Source: SZAS-79 sp965279075
GTDB taxonomy: Bacteria > Pseudomonadota > Gammaproteobacteria > Burkholderiales > SG8-39
Assembly: GCA_965279075.1 (NCBI GenBank)
Contig: CBDIHI010000010.1
Coordinates: 558,001 to 622,000, forward strand
Direction of reading: 5' to 3'
Length of the DNA: 64,000 nucleotides
Of this stretch, positions 16,601 through 24,928 are shown piece by piece. Both the position numbers and the translations under genes were made by a program. Each line of letters starts with the position of its first letter. The first letter of the stretch is position 1. The notes under the pieces are model-generated. The model did no database searches, had not been told where the DNA came from, and saw only the letters and a program-made list of their open reading frames with translations.

Positions 16601-17038
16601 TCAGTTCAACCGACCGGCGGGCGGAACCGGCAACCGGGCCACCGGTATCCCTTCCTCCACCAGTTCATCGTGCTCCTCCCGCGTTGCCACGCCCCGGATG
16701 GCCCGGCCAGGCGATTCCTCGTAGTAGATCCGCCGGGCTTCCTCGGCAAACCGGTTACCCACGTCTTCGCTCTTTGTCAGCAGTTCGTCGAGCATCCTCG
16801 AATAGAGCATCTGCGCCATCGCAAATGCATCCTTGCCTTCGGCCTTGGCGGGCGGCTGGGGACGCTCAACGGCCCCGACATTGATCCGGGTGGCGGACGG
16901 GACACGCTCGATCCGCACATCCGCGCAGGAAGGGCAACTAAGGAGGTTGCGATCCTTTTGTCCCCCGAAGTCTTCCGCCGAGGAAAACCACCCTTCGAAA
17001 CGATGGCCTTCGGAGCACTTGAGGTCGTAGACGATCAT
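16601..17038 (-). CDS. DUF1178 family protein
   Basis: 145 residues with the family N-terminus MIVYDLKCSEGHRFEGWFSS. Three Cys (8, 35 and 38, the latter two as CPSC) suggest a zinc ribbon-like site, rubredoxin-like in the first 40 residues. The C-terminal half is helical and ends PVARLPVPPAGRLN. Function is unknown. It is divergent from the NicX-like gene with a 38-base spacer. Downstream (16523-16600) the 78 bases to the ankyrin stop are AT-rich and contain no recognisable gene. Confidence 0.88.
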   Translation of the reverse strand: MIVYDLKCSEGHRFEGWFSSAEDFGGQKDRNLLSCPSCADVRIERVPSATRINVGAVERPQPPAKAEGKDAFAMAQMLYSRMLDELLTKSEDVGNRFAEEARRIYYEESPGRAIRGVATREEHDELVEEGIPVARLPVPPAGRLN

Positions 17039-17063
17039 CGGGGAAGTTTACCCGAACGCAGAT

Positions 17064-17069
17064 TAGAAT
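17064..17069 (+). promoter_or_regulatory. -10 box TAGAAT, leaderless start likely
   Basis: TAGAAT ends seven bases before the ATG at 17077; no Shine-Dalgarno sequence lies between. The near-palindrome GATTAGAATC also supplies TCTAAT on the minus strand for the divergent DUF1178 gene. No -35 is clear on either strand. Confidence 0.45.
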
Positions 17070-17076
17070 CCCCCGC

Positions 17077-18123
17077 ATGATTTCCGACCGCATCGAAGGC
17101 AAGTGGATCGACCTGTTCGCCGAAGTTTTCGCGCTCTGCAAGGTCGGCCCGGGCGACGCCTGCGCCATCCTGTCCGAGACGCAGTCGCGCTCCCTTAACG
17201 TGCAACTGGCCGAACTGGCCCTGCTGAGCCTCAAGGCGAAGCCCTTCCATGTGATCGTCCCCACGCCGCGCCAGACCGCACCGGTGCCGATCCGGTCGAC
17301 CGGCGCTTCGGTTGCGCTGCAGGGCCTCGGGCCCGCGCTTGCCGCATTGTCCGCATCCTCGTTCGTCGCCGACTGCACCGTAGAAGGCCTGATGCATGCA
17401 GCCGAACTGCCCGCGATCCTGAAAGGCGGCGCGCGGGTGCTCTACATATCGAACGAGCACCCTGAGGCACTCGAGCGCCTGGCCCCCTCCCCCGCGGACG
17501 AGCAGAAGGTGAGGGCGGGGATGCGGCTGCTGCGGGGCGCGAAGTCGATGCAGGTCACCTCGCCTGCCGGTACCGACTTGTCGATCGGCATCGAAGGCGC
17601 GCAGGTCGGCGGCGTCTGGGGCTACACCGAAAAGCCCGGCACGCTGTCGCACTGGCCGGGCGGGTTGTGCCTCGCATTTCCTCGCGCCGGCAGCGTCAAC
17701 GGCACGCTGGTGATGGCGCCCGGCGACCTGAACCTCACGTTCAAGCGCTACGTGGAGTCCCCGATCCGCCTGAAGATCGAGAACGATTACGTCACCGCCA
17801 TCGAAGGCACGGGGCTCGACGCCGAGCTGATGCGCGAATATTTCGCCGCCTGGGGCGACCGCGAGGCCTATGCGGTTTCCCATGTCGGCTGGGGCATGAA
17901 CCTGCGGGCGCGCTGGGAGGCCCTTGCGATGTACGACAAGCGCGACTGTAACGGCACCGAGCAGCGCGCCTTCGCCGGCAACTTCCTGTACTCGACCGGG
18001 GCGAACGAGGTGGCGGGCCGCCACACGCTCGGCCACTATGACCTGCCCTTCCGCCATTGCGACGTGACGCTGGATGGCACCGCGATCGTGAAGGACGGCG
18101 TCCTGCAGGGGGACCTCGCATGA
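17077..18123 (+). CDS. NicX-like 2,5-dihydroxypyridine 5,6-dioxygenase family protein
   Basis: 348 residues, like NicX of Pseudomonas putida (about 350). NicX and M29 aminopeptidases share a fold; the C-terminal part here follows NicX closely: VSHVGWGMNLRARWEALAMYDKRD, AFAGNFLYSTGANEVAG, then GHYDLPFRHCDVTLDG, which holds the His-x-Asp metal pair. The known reaction opens 2,5-dihydroxypyridine to N-formylmaleamate with Fe(II) and O2. The next gene is an alpha/beta hydrolase, matching NicD which deformylates that product. Neither a nicotinate hydroxylase nor a maleamidase is nearby, so the true substrate may be another hydroxylated ring. A metallopeptidase is the alternative. Confidence 0.75.
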   Translation: MISDRIEGKWIDLFAEVFALCKVGPGDACAILSETQSRSLNVQLAELALLSLKAKPFHVIVPTPRQTAPVPIRSTGASVALQGLGPALAALSASSFVADCTVEGLMHAAELPAILKGGARVLYISNEHPEALERLAPSPADEQKVRAGMRLLRGAKSMQVTSPAGTDLSIGIEGAQVGGVWGYTEKPGTLSHWPGGLCLAFPRAGSVNGTLVMAPGDLNLTFKRYVESPIRLKIENDYVTAIEGTGLDAELMREYFAAWGDREAYAVSHVGWGMNLRARWEALAMYDKRDCNGTEQRAFAGNFLYSTGANEVAGRHTLGHYDLPFRHCDVTLDGTAIVKDGVLQGDLA

Positions 18124-18863
18124 CGATGCTGGTGTTCCTGCACGGCATCGGCGGCGGCCACGCCGCCTGGGACCGGCAGGTGGAATTCTTTACCGCAAAA
18201 GGCTATGCGACGCTGGCCTGGGATGCGCCGGGTTACGGCGGCACGCCGCAGGTCGAACCGTATTCGTTTGCCAATGTGGCGCGCGCCCTCGAGGCTTCGA
18301 TCGACAAGGTGTCGTCCGAGCCCGTGGTGGTGGTCGGCCACAGCATGGGCGGCATGATTGCGCAGGAGGCCTATGCCCTCTTCCCGCAGAAATTCCGCGC
18401 GATCGCCCTCACCTTCACCAGCCCCGCCTTTGCCGGGACCTCGAGCGATTTCACGCAGCAGTTCATCGACGCGCGCATCAAGCCGCTGGATCTCGGGCGC
18501 ACGATGTCGGACATCGCCGCCAGCCTGATGAAGACCATGCAGGGCGGCGCCTCGGACCCGTCCGGACTGGTGCTCGCCGCGCAGGTGATGGCTACGGTAC
18601 CCCCGGACACGTACCGCAAGGCCGTGGCCATGCTGACGACCTTCGACCGCCGCGCGCTGCTGCCGCAGATCAGCGTGCCGGCCCTGGTGGTCGCGGGCAG
18701 CGACGACATGGTGGCCCCCGCGAAAATGATGGAACGCATGGCGCAGAAGATCCCCGGCGCCGACTACGTGTGCCTCCCCGGTTGCGGCCACCTGGGGCCG
18801 ATGGACCAGCCCGGGGCGTTCAACGCCGCCCTCCTCGACTTCCTCCGGCGCCACGACCTATGA
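18120..18863 (+). CDS. Alpha/beta hydrolase, possibly NicD-like deformylase
   Basis: 247 residues with a complete catalytic triad: Ser in GHSMGG, Asp in VAGSDDMVAPAK, His in GCGHLGPMDQP. The oxyanion segment FLHGIGGGHAAWDRQ is standard. Its ATG overlaps the stop of the NicX-like gene (ATGA), so the two are co-translated and probably act in sequence on a ring-cleavage product, as NicX and NicD do. Sequence alone does not distinguish a deformylase from an esterase or a C-C hydrolase. Confidence 0.85.
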   Translation: MTMLVFLHGIGGGHAAWDRQVEFFTAKGYATLAWDAPGYGGTPQVEPYSFANVARALEASIDKVSSEPVVVVGHSMGGMIAQEAYALFPQKFRAIALTFTSPAFAGTSSDFTQQFIDARIKPLDLGRTMSDIAASLMKTMQGGASDPSGLVLAAQVMATVPPDTYRKAVAMLTTFDRRALLPQISVPALVVAGSDDMVAPAKMMERMAQKIPGADYVCLPGCGHLGPMDQPGAFNAALLDFLRRHDL

Positions 18864-20098
18864 CCGATCCCCGCTATTCCGTCACCGGCTCGAACTACCC
18901 GCTGACGGACAAGCAGCGCGAACTGATCGCGCTCGTCGACGAACTCGGCCCGGGCATGGCCGCCCGCGCGGAACGCTACGACCGCGAGGCGAGTTTCCCG
19001 TTCGAGAACTACGCCGACCTGCGCAAGGCAGGCCTGCTTGGCCTGTGCGTACCGGAAAAATTCGGCGGACGCGGCGCGGACCTGCGCACCTACTCGATCG
19101 TATCGGCCACCCTCGGCAAGTACTGTGGCGCCACCGCCCTCACCTTCAACATGCACGCGTGCTCCACCTTGTGGCCGGGCATCCTCGCGGACGACCTCGA
19201 CATGACGCCCGAACAGCGCGCGGAGCACGAGAAGTGCCGGCAGGTGCATTTCAGGCGCGTCGTCGAGGACGGTGCCGTATACGCGCAGCCGTTCTCCGAA
19301 GGCAGCGCCGCGGCGGCGGGCAAGGCGCCGTTCGGCACGCTGGCGGCCAAGGTCGACGGCGGCTGGGTCATCAACGGCAGAAAGATCTTCGCATCGCTCT
19401 CGGGCGCGGCGGACTACTACGGCGTGTTGTGCACCGAGGACAAGCCCAACCTTTCGATGCGGGACACGCTGTACATGGCGGTCCCGGGCGACGCACCGGG
19501 CCTCACCATCACCGGCGACTGGGATCCCCTGGGCATGCGCGGCACGGTGTCGCGCACGCTGGTCTTCAAGGACCTGTTCGTGCCGGACGACGCCGCCATG
19601 ATGCCGCGCGGCGTCTACTTCCAGGCCGCTGGCCGCTGGCCGCACATGTTCACGACCCTGTCGCCGACCTACGTGGGCATCGCGATCGCGGCGTACGAAT
19701 TCACGGTGCAATACCTGCGCGGCGAAGTGCCCGGCACGCCGCCGGTGAAACGCCGCATGTACCCGACCAAGCAGATCGCGGTGGCCGAGATGTTCGTGAA
19801 GCTCGAGCAGACCCGCGCGCTGTTCCTGCGCATGCTGGACGACGCCCGCGTGGACCCGCCCAAGGACGCGCGCCTGCGCGCCTACGCGTCGCAATACACG
19901 ATCATGGAAAACGCCAACGACCTGTGCCGCCTTGCGATCCGCACCTGCGGCGGGCAGTCGATGCTCAAGAGCCTGCCGCTCGAACGCCTGTACCGGGATT
20001 CGCGCTGCGGCGCGCTGATGCTGCCGTGGACGGCCGAGCTCTGCCTCGACCGGATCGGCCGCGAGGCGCTCTACGAGCCCGGCGAAGCCGACGATTGA
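18860..20098 (+). CDS. Acyl-CoA dehydrogenase family protein
   Basis: 412 residues. The N-terminal helical domain (FPFENYADLRKAGLLGLCVPEKFGGRG), the beta domain (GRKIFASLSGAADYYG, GLTITGDWDPLGMRGTVSRT) and the C-terminal domain (DLCRLAIRTCGGQSMLKSLPLERLYRDSRCG) are all present. It resembles family members that act on unusual acyl-CoAs or on free substrates (HpaB-like), since the usual catalytic Glu is not obvious. ATGA overlap with the hydrolase places it in the same operon, followed by an acyl-CoA ligase with another overlap. Confidence 0.88.
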   Translation: MTDPRYSVTGSNYPLTDKQRELIALVDELGPGMAARAERYDREASFPFENYADLRKAGLLGLCVPEKFGGRGADLRTYSIVSATLGKYCGATALTFNMHACSTLWPGILADDLDMTPEQRAEHEKCRQVHFRRVVEDGAVYAQPFSEGSAAAAGKAPFGTLAAKVDGGWVINGRKIFASLSGAADYYGVLCTEDKPNLSMRDTLYMAVPGDAPGLTITGDWDPLGMRGTVSRTLVFKDLFVPDDAAMMPRGVYFQAAGRWPHMFTTLSPTYVGIAIAAYEFTVQYLRGEVPGTPPVKRRMYPTKQIAVAEMFVKLEQTRALFLRMLDDARVDPPKDARLRAYASQYTIMENANDLCRLAIRTCGGQSMLKSLPLERLYRDSRCGALMLPWTAELCLDRIGREALYEPGEADD

Positions 20099-21537
20099 AC
20101 CTCTCGCGCATCGTTGAGCGCTGGGCGGAGCACGCGCCCGGCCGCACGGCGGTCCATTTCCACGGGGAGGACGTGTCCTACGCGGAGCTATTGCGCCGGA
20201 CGGACCTCGCGACGCGCGGGCTGGCGGGCCTCGGCGTCGCGCACGGCGACCGGATCGCGTTCCTCGGATACAACCACCCGGACATGCTGGCGCTGCTGTT
20301 CGCGGCGGCGCGGCTCGGCGCGCTGCTGGTGCCGCTCAACTGGCGGCTGACGGCGCACGAGCACAAGGTCATCCTCGCCGATTGCGCGCCCAGGCTGCTG
20401 GTCTTCGAAGCGGAATTCGGGCAGCACGCCGCTGGACTGCCGGTCTCGACGCAGGTGCGCCTCGGCGACCCGACCCCGGATGCCGAGCCAGTGCTAGCGG
20501 GGACGGACGACGACGAAGTGCTGATCGTCTACACCTCCGGCACCACCGCGGCCCCAAAGGGCGCCGTGCTCACGCAATCGGCGCTGCTCTGGAACGGCTT
20601 CAACTCGATCCATGCGCACGACCTGCGGCAGGACGACCACGTGCTGTCGCCGCTGCCGATGTTCCACGTCGGCGGCCTGAACAACCAGACGCTGCCCGCG
20701 CTGCTGGCCGGCGCGACGGTCACGTTGCACAAGCGCTTCGAGCCCGGGCTGTGGCTCCGCGACGTCGCGACCCGCAAGCCGACGCTCTCCCTGCTCGTTC
20801 CCGCCACGATGCAGGCCGTGATCGGCCACCCCGACTGGGCCGCCACCGACCTGTCGTCGCTGCGCATGCTGAACACTGGTTCGATGGTGGTACCCGAGTC
20901 CCTGATCCGCACCTTCCACGAACGCGGGGTGCCGGTAGGCCAGATCTACGGGGCGACCGAGACGGCGCCCCTCGCCGCGGTTCTGATGGCGCAGGATGCG
21001 TACGCCAGGCCCGGCAGCGCCGGCAAGGCGGCGCTGCATTGCGAGGTGAGGATCGCCGCGGACGGTGAGGTCCAGGTGCGCGGGCCGAACGTCATGAGAC
21101 GCTACTGGAACAACCCCGAAGCGACCGCGGCTGCGTTCGCCGAAGACCGGTGGTTCCGCACCGGCGATCTCGGCCGCTGGGACGAGGACGGGTTCCTGTG
21201 GATCCACGGCCGCTCCAAGGACCTGATCATCTCCGGTGGCGAGAACATCCACCCGGCGGAGCTTGAGAACGTGCTCGCAGACTGCCCCGACATCGCCGAG
21301 AGCGCGGTCATCGGTATCAAGGACCCGAAATGGGGCGAGTCGGCCTGCGCGTTCGTCGTGAGGAAACCCGGTGCTTCGTTGGACGAAGCCGGCGTGCTGG
21401 CGCTCTTCAGTGATCGGCTGGCGCGCTACAAGCATCCGCGCCGCGTGGTGTTCGTGGATGCGCTGCCCAGGAACGCGATGGGCAAGGTACAGAAATTCGA
21501 GCTGGGGAAACGGGTCAAACCACTAGGCGACCTCTAG
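20095..21537 (+). CDS. AMP-dependent acyl-CoA synthetase/ligase
   Basis: 480 residues, ANL superfamily. Motifs in order: the P-loop YTSGTTAAPKG, the core IYGATETAP, the adenylate-binding TGDLGRW, the hinge GRSKDLIISGGENIHPAELE, and the catalytic Lys in PRNAMGKVQK. It activates a carboxylate as acyl-AMP and then acyl-CoA; the acid is unknown. The only good start is TTG at 20095, overlapping the dehydrogenase TGA. The 3' end overlaps the convergent hydratase gene by 15 bases. It belongs to the NicX-like operon, where it could activate an acid released from ring cleavage. Confidence 0.9.
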   Translation: MNLSRIVERWAEHAPGRTAVHFHGEDVSYAELLRRTDLATRGLAGLGVAHGDRIAFLGYNHPDMLALLFAAARLGALLVPLNWRLTAHEHKVILADCAPRLLVFEAEFGQHAAGLPVSTQVRLGDPTPDAEPVLAGTDDDEVLIVYTSGTTAAPKGAVLTQSALLWNGFNSIHAHDLRQDDHVLSPLPMFHVGGLNNQTLPALLAGATVTLHKRFEPGLWLRDVATRKPTLSLLVPATMQAVIGHPDWAATDLSSLRMLNTGSMVVPESLIRTFHERGVPVGQIYGATETAPLAAVLMAQDAYARPGSAGKAALHCEVRIAADGEVQVRGPNVMRRYWNNPEATAAAFAEDRWFRTGDLGRWDEDGFLWIHGRSKDLIISGGENIHPAELENVLADCPDIAESAVIGIKDPKWGESACAFVVRKPGASLDEAGVLALFSDRLARYKHPRRVVFVDALPRNAMGKVQKFELGKRVKPLGDL

Positions 21538-22317
21538 CCTCACACTACCGAGCGCGCCGAGGTCGAACCCGATTCGATCCCCGGCCTTGGGGAACTTGGA
21601 GGTCACCAGGCTCCCGGTGATCACGAACTGCCCGGCCCGCAGGTGCCTGCCCCTTTGCGCGAGGTTGTTGGCCACCCAGGCCAGTGCCTCGAACGGGTGG
21701 CCCATGACGTCGCGCCCGTAACCTTCACCCACGACTTCGTCGTTGATCGTCGCCACGCCGCGCAGCGCCGCGAGGTCGATCGATGCCCAGTCCTGCACCG
21801 GCGCGCCGAGTACCGCCCCTTCGTTCCAGGCGTTGTCGGCCACCAGCCCGAAAGCCTGCGAGGCGAGCGTTGCGTAGTCGGCATTGCGGTCGTCGGCGAG
21901 TTCGAGCGCCGGCATGACCGCGCCTACCGCCGGCGCCACGGAGTCGCGCGTGTAAGGCGCACCGTGCGCGGGCAGGTCGGCGCGCAGTTGCACGGCCACC
22001 TCGAACTCGACGATGAGGCGACCGTAGTCCGCCGCGCGCACCGCCGCCGGCTCGCGCACGACCTGCTTTTCGTGCATCGCGCCGCCGATGGAATCGCCCA
22101 GCCCGACCATGGCGCGCATGGCGGCCGTGGTGAGCGCGATCTTGTAGCCGACGACCGGGCCGCAGGCGCGGGACTTGAGCTTCACGAACTCGTCCTGCAC
22201 CGCGTAGCTCTCGGCCAGCGACAGGGGGCGCGCGTCCTCCGGAAAAGGCGCGAACGGCTCACGCTCGGCGTGCGCGTCCACGAGGAACCACGCCGCCCGC
22301 TTGAGCCTTGGATCCAT
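21523..22317 (-). CDS. 2-keto-4-pentenoate hydratase/fumarylacetoacetate hydrolase-like protein (MhpD type)
   Basis: 264 residues, the length of MhpD/XylJ. Motifs include YAVQDEFVKLKSRACGPVVGYKIALT, the metal-binding VEFEVAV, MPALELADDR, and a C-terminal GSLVTSKFPKAGDRIGFDLGALG. MhpD-type enzymes hydrate 2-hydroxypenta-2,4-dienoates made by meta-cleavage of aromatic rings; decarboxylases of the same fold exist. It starts two bases after pxpA and is last in the minus-strand operon. It converges on the ring-cleavage operon, which suggests the two operons belong to one catabolic region. Confidence 0.85.
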   Translation of the reverse strand: MDPRLKRAAWFLVDAHAEREPFAPFPEDARPLSLAESYAVQDEFVKLKSRACGPVVGYKIALTTAAMRAMVGLGDSIGGAMHEKQVVREPAAVRAADYGRLIVEFEVAVQLRADLPAHGAPYTRDSVAPAVGAVMPALELADDRNADYATLASQAFGLVADNAWNEGAVLGAPVQDWASIDLAALRGVATINDEVVGEGYGRDVMGHPFEALAWVANNLAQRGRHLRAGQFVITGSLVTSKFPKAGDRIGFDLGALGSVRLEVA

Positions 22318-22319
22318 GC

Positions 22320-23075
22320 TCAGGGCGCGGCGAGCCGGATGCCCTTCGAGGCGAAGGTCTGCCGCAGCGCGGTCGCGAAGGCCACCGCGCCCGGCTGGTC
22401 GCCGTGCAGGCAGAGCGTGTCTGCCGAGACCGGCACGCGCTTGCCGGAGAGGCTGACGACGATGCCGTCGTCGACCATGGACAGCACCTGGGCCACGGAC
22501 TTGTCCGCCTCTTCGATCATGCCCCCGGGCTGGCCGCGCGGCGCGAGCGTGCCGTCGTCCATGTAGCCGCGGTCGCCGAACACCTCGCCCAGCGTCTTCA
22601 GTCCGTGTTTCCTGCCGGCTTCCATCATGCGGCTGTTCGACAGCGCATAGAGCTGCACGCCGCCGCCGAGGTCCTTGACGGCCCGCGCGATCGCATCCGA
22701 CAACTCGGGGTCCATCGCCGACATGTTGTACAGGGCGCCGTGGCACTTGACGTGGTGAAGCTTCGCGCCCGCGGCCCGCGCGAACGCCTCCACCGCGCCC
22801 GCCTGGTAGAGCACCAGGTCGTAGATCTCCTGCGCCGAGACTTTCATCGTGCGGCGTCCGAACCCCATGAGGTCCGGCAGGCTGGGGTGCGCGCCGATTG
22901 CGACGCCGTGGTCCGCCGCCAGCCGCACGGTCTTCCTGATCGTGCCGGGGTCGCCCGCGTGGAAGCCCGCGGCAATGTTGGCCGAAGTGATGAGCGGCAT
23001 GATGTCGGCGTCGGCGCCCATCTTCCAGGCGCCGTAGCTCTCGCCCATGTCGCAGTTCAGGTCGATGCTCTTCAT
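22320..23075 (-). CDS. pxpA: 5-oxoprolinase subunit A (LamB/YcsF family)
   Basis: 251 residues beginning MKSIDLNCDMGESYGAWKMG, the family signature, followed by ITSANIAAGFHAGDP, GAHPSLPDLMGFGRR and CLHGDQPGA. With PxpB and PxpC it forms the ATP-dependent bacterial 5-oxoprolinase that opens pyroglutamate to glutamate. Here the order is pxpB-pxpC-pxpA. The ATG at 23075 opens the conserved motif. Confidence 0.93.
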   Translation of the reverse strand: MKSIDLNCDMGESYGAWKMGADADIMPLITSANIAAGFHAGDPGTIRKTVRLAADHGVAIGAHPSLPDLMGFGRRTMKVSAQEIYDLVLYQAGAVEAFARAAGAKLHHVKCHGALYNMSAMDPELSDAIARAVKDLGGGVQLYALSNSRMMEAGRKHGLKTLGEVFGDRGYMDDGTLAPRGQPGGMIEEADKSVAQVLSMVDDGIVVSLSGKRVPVSADTLCLHGDQPGAVAFATALRQTFASKGIRLAAP

Positions 23076-23079
23076 TAAA

Positions 23080-24093
23080 TCAGCCTCCAAGCTCCCAGGA
23101 TATTGCGCGCTCGACTTCCATTACGCGCTTCATTGCCTCGCGCCGGGCGGCCTGCGCCTCCCCGACGCCGCACTTCACGAACCTGACCCGCCCGCCGGGC
23201 GCCAGCTGCGCCAGGCCCGGGATGTCCACGCTCGCGATCTCCGCGATCTTGGGATAGCCGCCGGTGGTCTGGTGGTCGGCCATCAGCACGATCGGCGTCC
23301 CGTCGTTGGGCACCTGCACGGTCCCGAGGCAGGTCGGCTCCGATAGTATCTCGACGGCCTTGGCGCGGGCGAGCGCCGGCCCCCTGAGGCGGTAGCCCAT
23401 GCGGTTCGAATCGGGCGACACCCGCCAGGTCTCGCGGAAGAAGGCCTCCTTCGAGGCGGCGTCGAATTGCGCATAGTGGCGGCCCTCCATGGCGCGGGCG
23501 GCGAAGCCCTCGCCGTACGGCAGCGTCAGTTCGGGTGCCGCCCAGCGGACGGTGCGCAGGTCCCCTGCCTCCCTGATGCGTCCGCGGGCAATCCCCGCAA
23601 AGCGGGCTGCCGACAGGTCCCGCAGGTCCACGGCCCCCGGGAGGACGTCACCGGCCTTCAGCGCCCGCCCGGCCAGTCCCCCGAATCCGGCCGGGATGTA
23701 GGTGCTCAGGCTGCCAAGGACTTCGGGCAGTCGAAAGCCCCCGGCGATCGCAAGGTAGGCGCGTGCGCCGCGCCGCGCGGAGCCGGTCGTGAGCACCGTG
23801 CCGGCCTTCAACAGCACGGGCCGGTTGCCGGGAAAAGGCTGGCCGCCGGCCTTCGCGTCGAACGCCGCGCCGTACAGCGCGACCAGCGAATCGCGGCCGA
23901 ACACGAGCTCCGGGCCGAGCACCGTGCATTCGAGCGTCGCAGCCGTGCCCGGATTGCCCACCAGGGCATTTGCGATCCGGTGCGCGACCGGATCCATGGC
24001 GCCGCAGGGGACGATGCCGAGGTGCTGCAGGCCGGCGCGGCCGAGGTCCTGCACCGTCGTCTGCAGCCCCGGGCGAAGGATGCGCACGCTCAT
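23080..24093 (-). CDS. pxpC: 5-oxoprolinase subunit C (KipA / AHS2, biotin-dependent carboxyltransferase family)
   Basis: 337 residues. RPGLQTTVQDLGRAGLQHLGIVPCGAMD is the AHS2 N-terminal hallmark, with LVALYGAAFDA, RVSPDSNRMGYRLRGP and GTVQVPNDGTPIVLMADHQTTGGYPKIA further on. It forms the catalytic pair with PxpB. The same fold occurs in allophanate hydrolase and urea carboxylase. Its ATG overlaps the pxpB stop by four bases. Confidence 0.93.
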   Translation of the reverse strand: MSVRILRPGLQTTVQDLGRAGLQHLGIVPCGAMDPVAHRIANALVGNPGTAATLECTVLGPELVFGRDSLVALYGAAFDAKAGGQPFPGNRPVLLKAGTVLTTGSARRGARAYLAIAGGFRLPEVLGSLSTYIPAGFGGLAGRALKAGDVLPGAVDLRDLSAARFAGIARGRIREAGDLRTVRWAAPELTLPYGEGFAARAMEGRHYAQFDAASKEAFFRETWRVSPDSNRMGYRLRGPALARAKAVEILSEPTCLGTVQVPNDGTPIVLMADHQTTGGYPKIAEIASVDIPGLAQLAPGGRVRFVKCGVGEAQAARREAMKRVMEVERAISWELGG

Positions 24094-24821
24094 GCCGCGT
24101 GCCTTGTGGCTTCGCGCGCCAGCCGGTCGAACTGCTCGCGCGTGATCGGAATGAACTTGACCCGGTCGCCCGGCGCCATCAGCGCGGGCGGCTGGCGGGT
24201 GGCGTCGAACACGCGCAAAGGCGTGCGGCCGAGGATGTTCCAGCCGCCGGAGATCGTGAACGGGTAGACCACGGACTGCGCGTTCGCGACGGCGACCGAG
24301 CCCGCCACCACGACCGGCCGCGGCGTCGTCCTGCGCGGCACCGACAGTTTCGCGTCCAGCCCCCCGATGTACGGGTGCCCGGGCGCGAAGCCGACCATCA
24401 GCACCCGGTGCGGCGAGGCGCAGTGCCGGCGGATCACGTCTTCGGCCTTCAGCTTGCAACGCTCCGCGACTTCGGCAAGGTCCGGGGCGAACTCCGCCTC
24501 GTAACAGACCGGGACCTCGACCGTGCGCGCGAGGTCGTCGAGGTTGGGCAGGCGCCTGGCGAGGCACTCCTTCACCAGCGCCGCCGCGGCTTCGACGGGC
24601 GACTGCTGCGGCAGCGCCCGGTCCACGCGCTCCGGGTCGAAGTGCAGCGCAAGCGAACCCAGCGCCGGGACGACGTCGCTGATCCACGGCACCTTGCGAC
24701 GGCGGATCGCCTCGGCCAGTTGCTGGATGCGCGCGTTCATCGCGAGGTCGAGCGTCTCGGAAAAATCGACCAGCACGGCGGCATCGCCGAGCGGGAGCAC
24801 GCGCGGAAGCGCCGGCGCCAT
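24090..24821 (-). CDS. pxpB: 5-oxoprolinase subunit B (KipI / AHS1)
   Basis: 243 residues with the AHS1 motifs: LPLGDAAVLVDFSE, VPVCYEAEFAPDL, VGFAPGHPYIGGLD and TISGGWNILGRTPLRVFD. It is upstream of pxpC with a 4-base overlap. The 107-base spacer to the Bug gene is AT-rich near the start (GGAATATAAAAACTGTAATAACAATAG on the minus strand, read in two parts), and may hold an internal promoter, though no clear hexamer pair is seen. Confidence 0.92.
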   Translation of the reverse strand: MAPALPRVLPLGDAAVLVDFSETLDLAMNARIQQLAEAIRRRKVPWISDVVPALGSLALHFDPERVDRALPQQSPVEAAAALVKECLARRLPNLDDLARTVEVPVCYEAEFAPDLAEVAERCKLKAEDVIRRHCASPHRVLMVGFAPGHPYIGGLDAKLSVPRRTTPRPVVVAGSVAVANAQSVVYPFTISGGWNILGRTPLRVFDATRQPPALMAPGDRVKFIPITREQFDRLAREATRHAA

Positions 24822-24928
24822 CAGGCGGTGCCTCTATTGTTATTACAGTTTTTATATTCCAACTGGCCTGCAAGCCGCTCCTGCCGCGGACTTCCTCATA
24901 GTAATTTCATGAATTCAGGGGAACGGGG

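Noticed and set aside
17077..18123. The NicX-like protein as a plain M29 leucyl aminopeptidase.
   Set aside because: The GHYDLPFRHCD and SHVGWG segments follow NicX and the next gene is a hydrolase as in nic clusters; the peptidase option is kept only as an alternative.
20095..21537. The acyl-CoA ligase as the 4-coumarate ligase that would activate the PYP chromophore.
   Set aside because: It is coupled to the NicX-like catabolic operon 40 kb away, and nothing in it points to coumarate specificity. The PYP chromophore genes remain unlocated.
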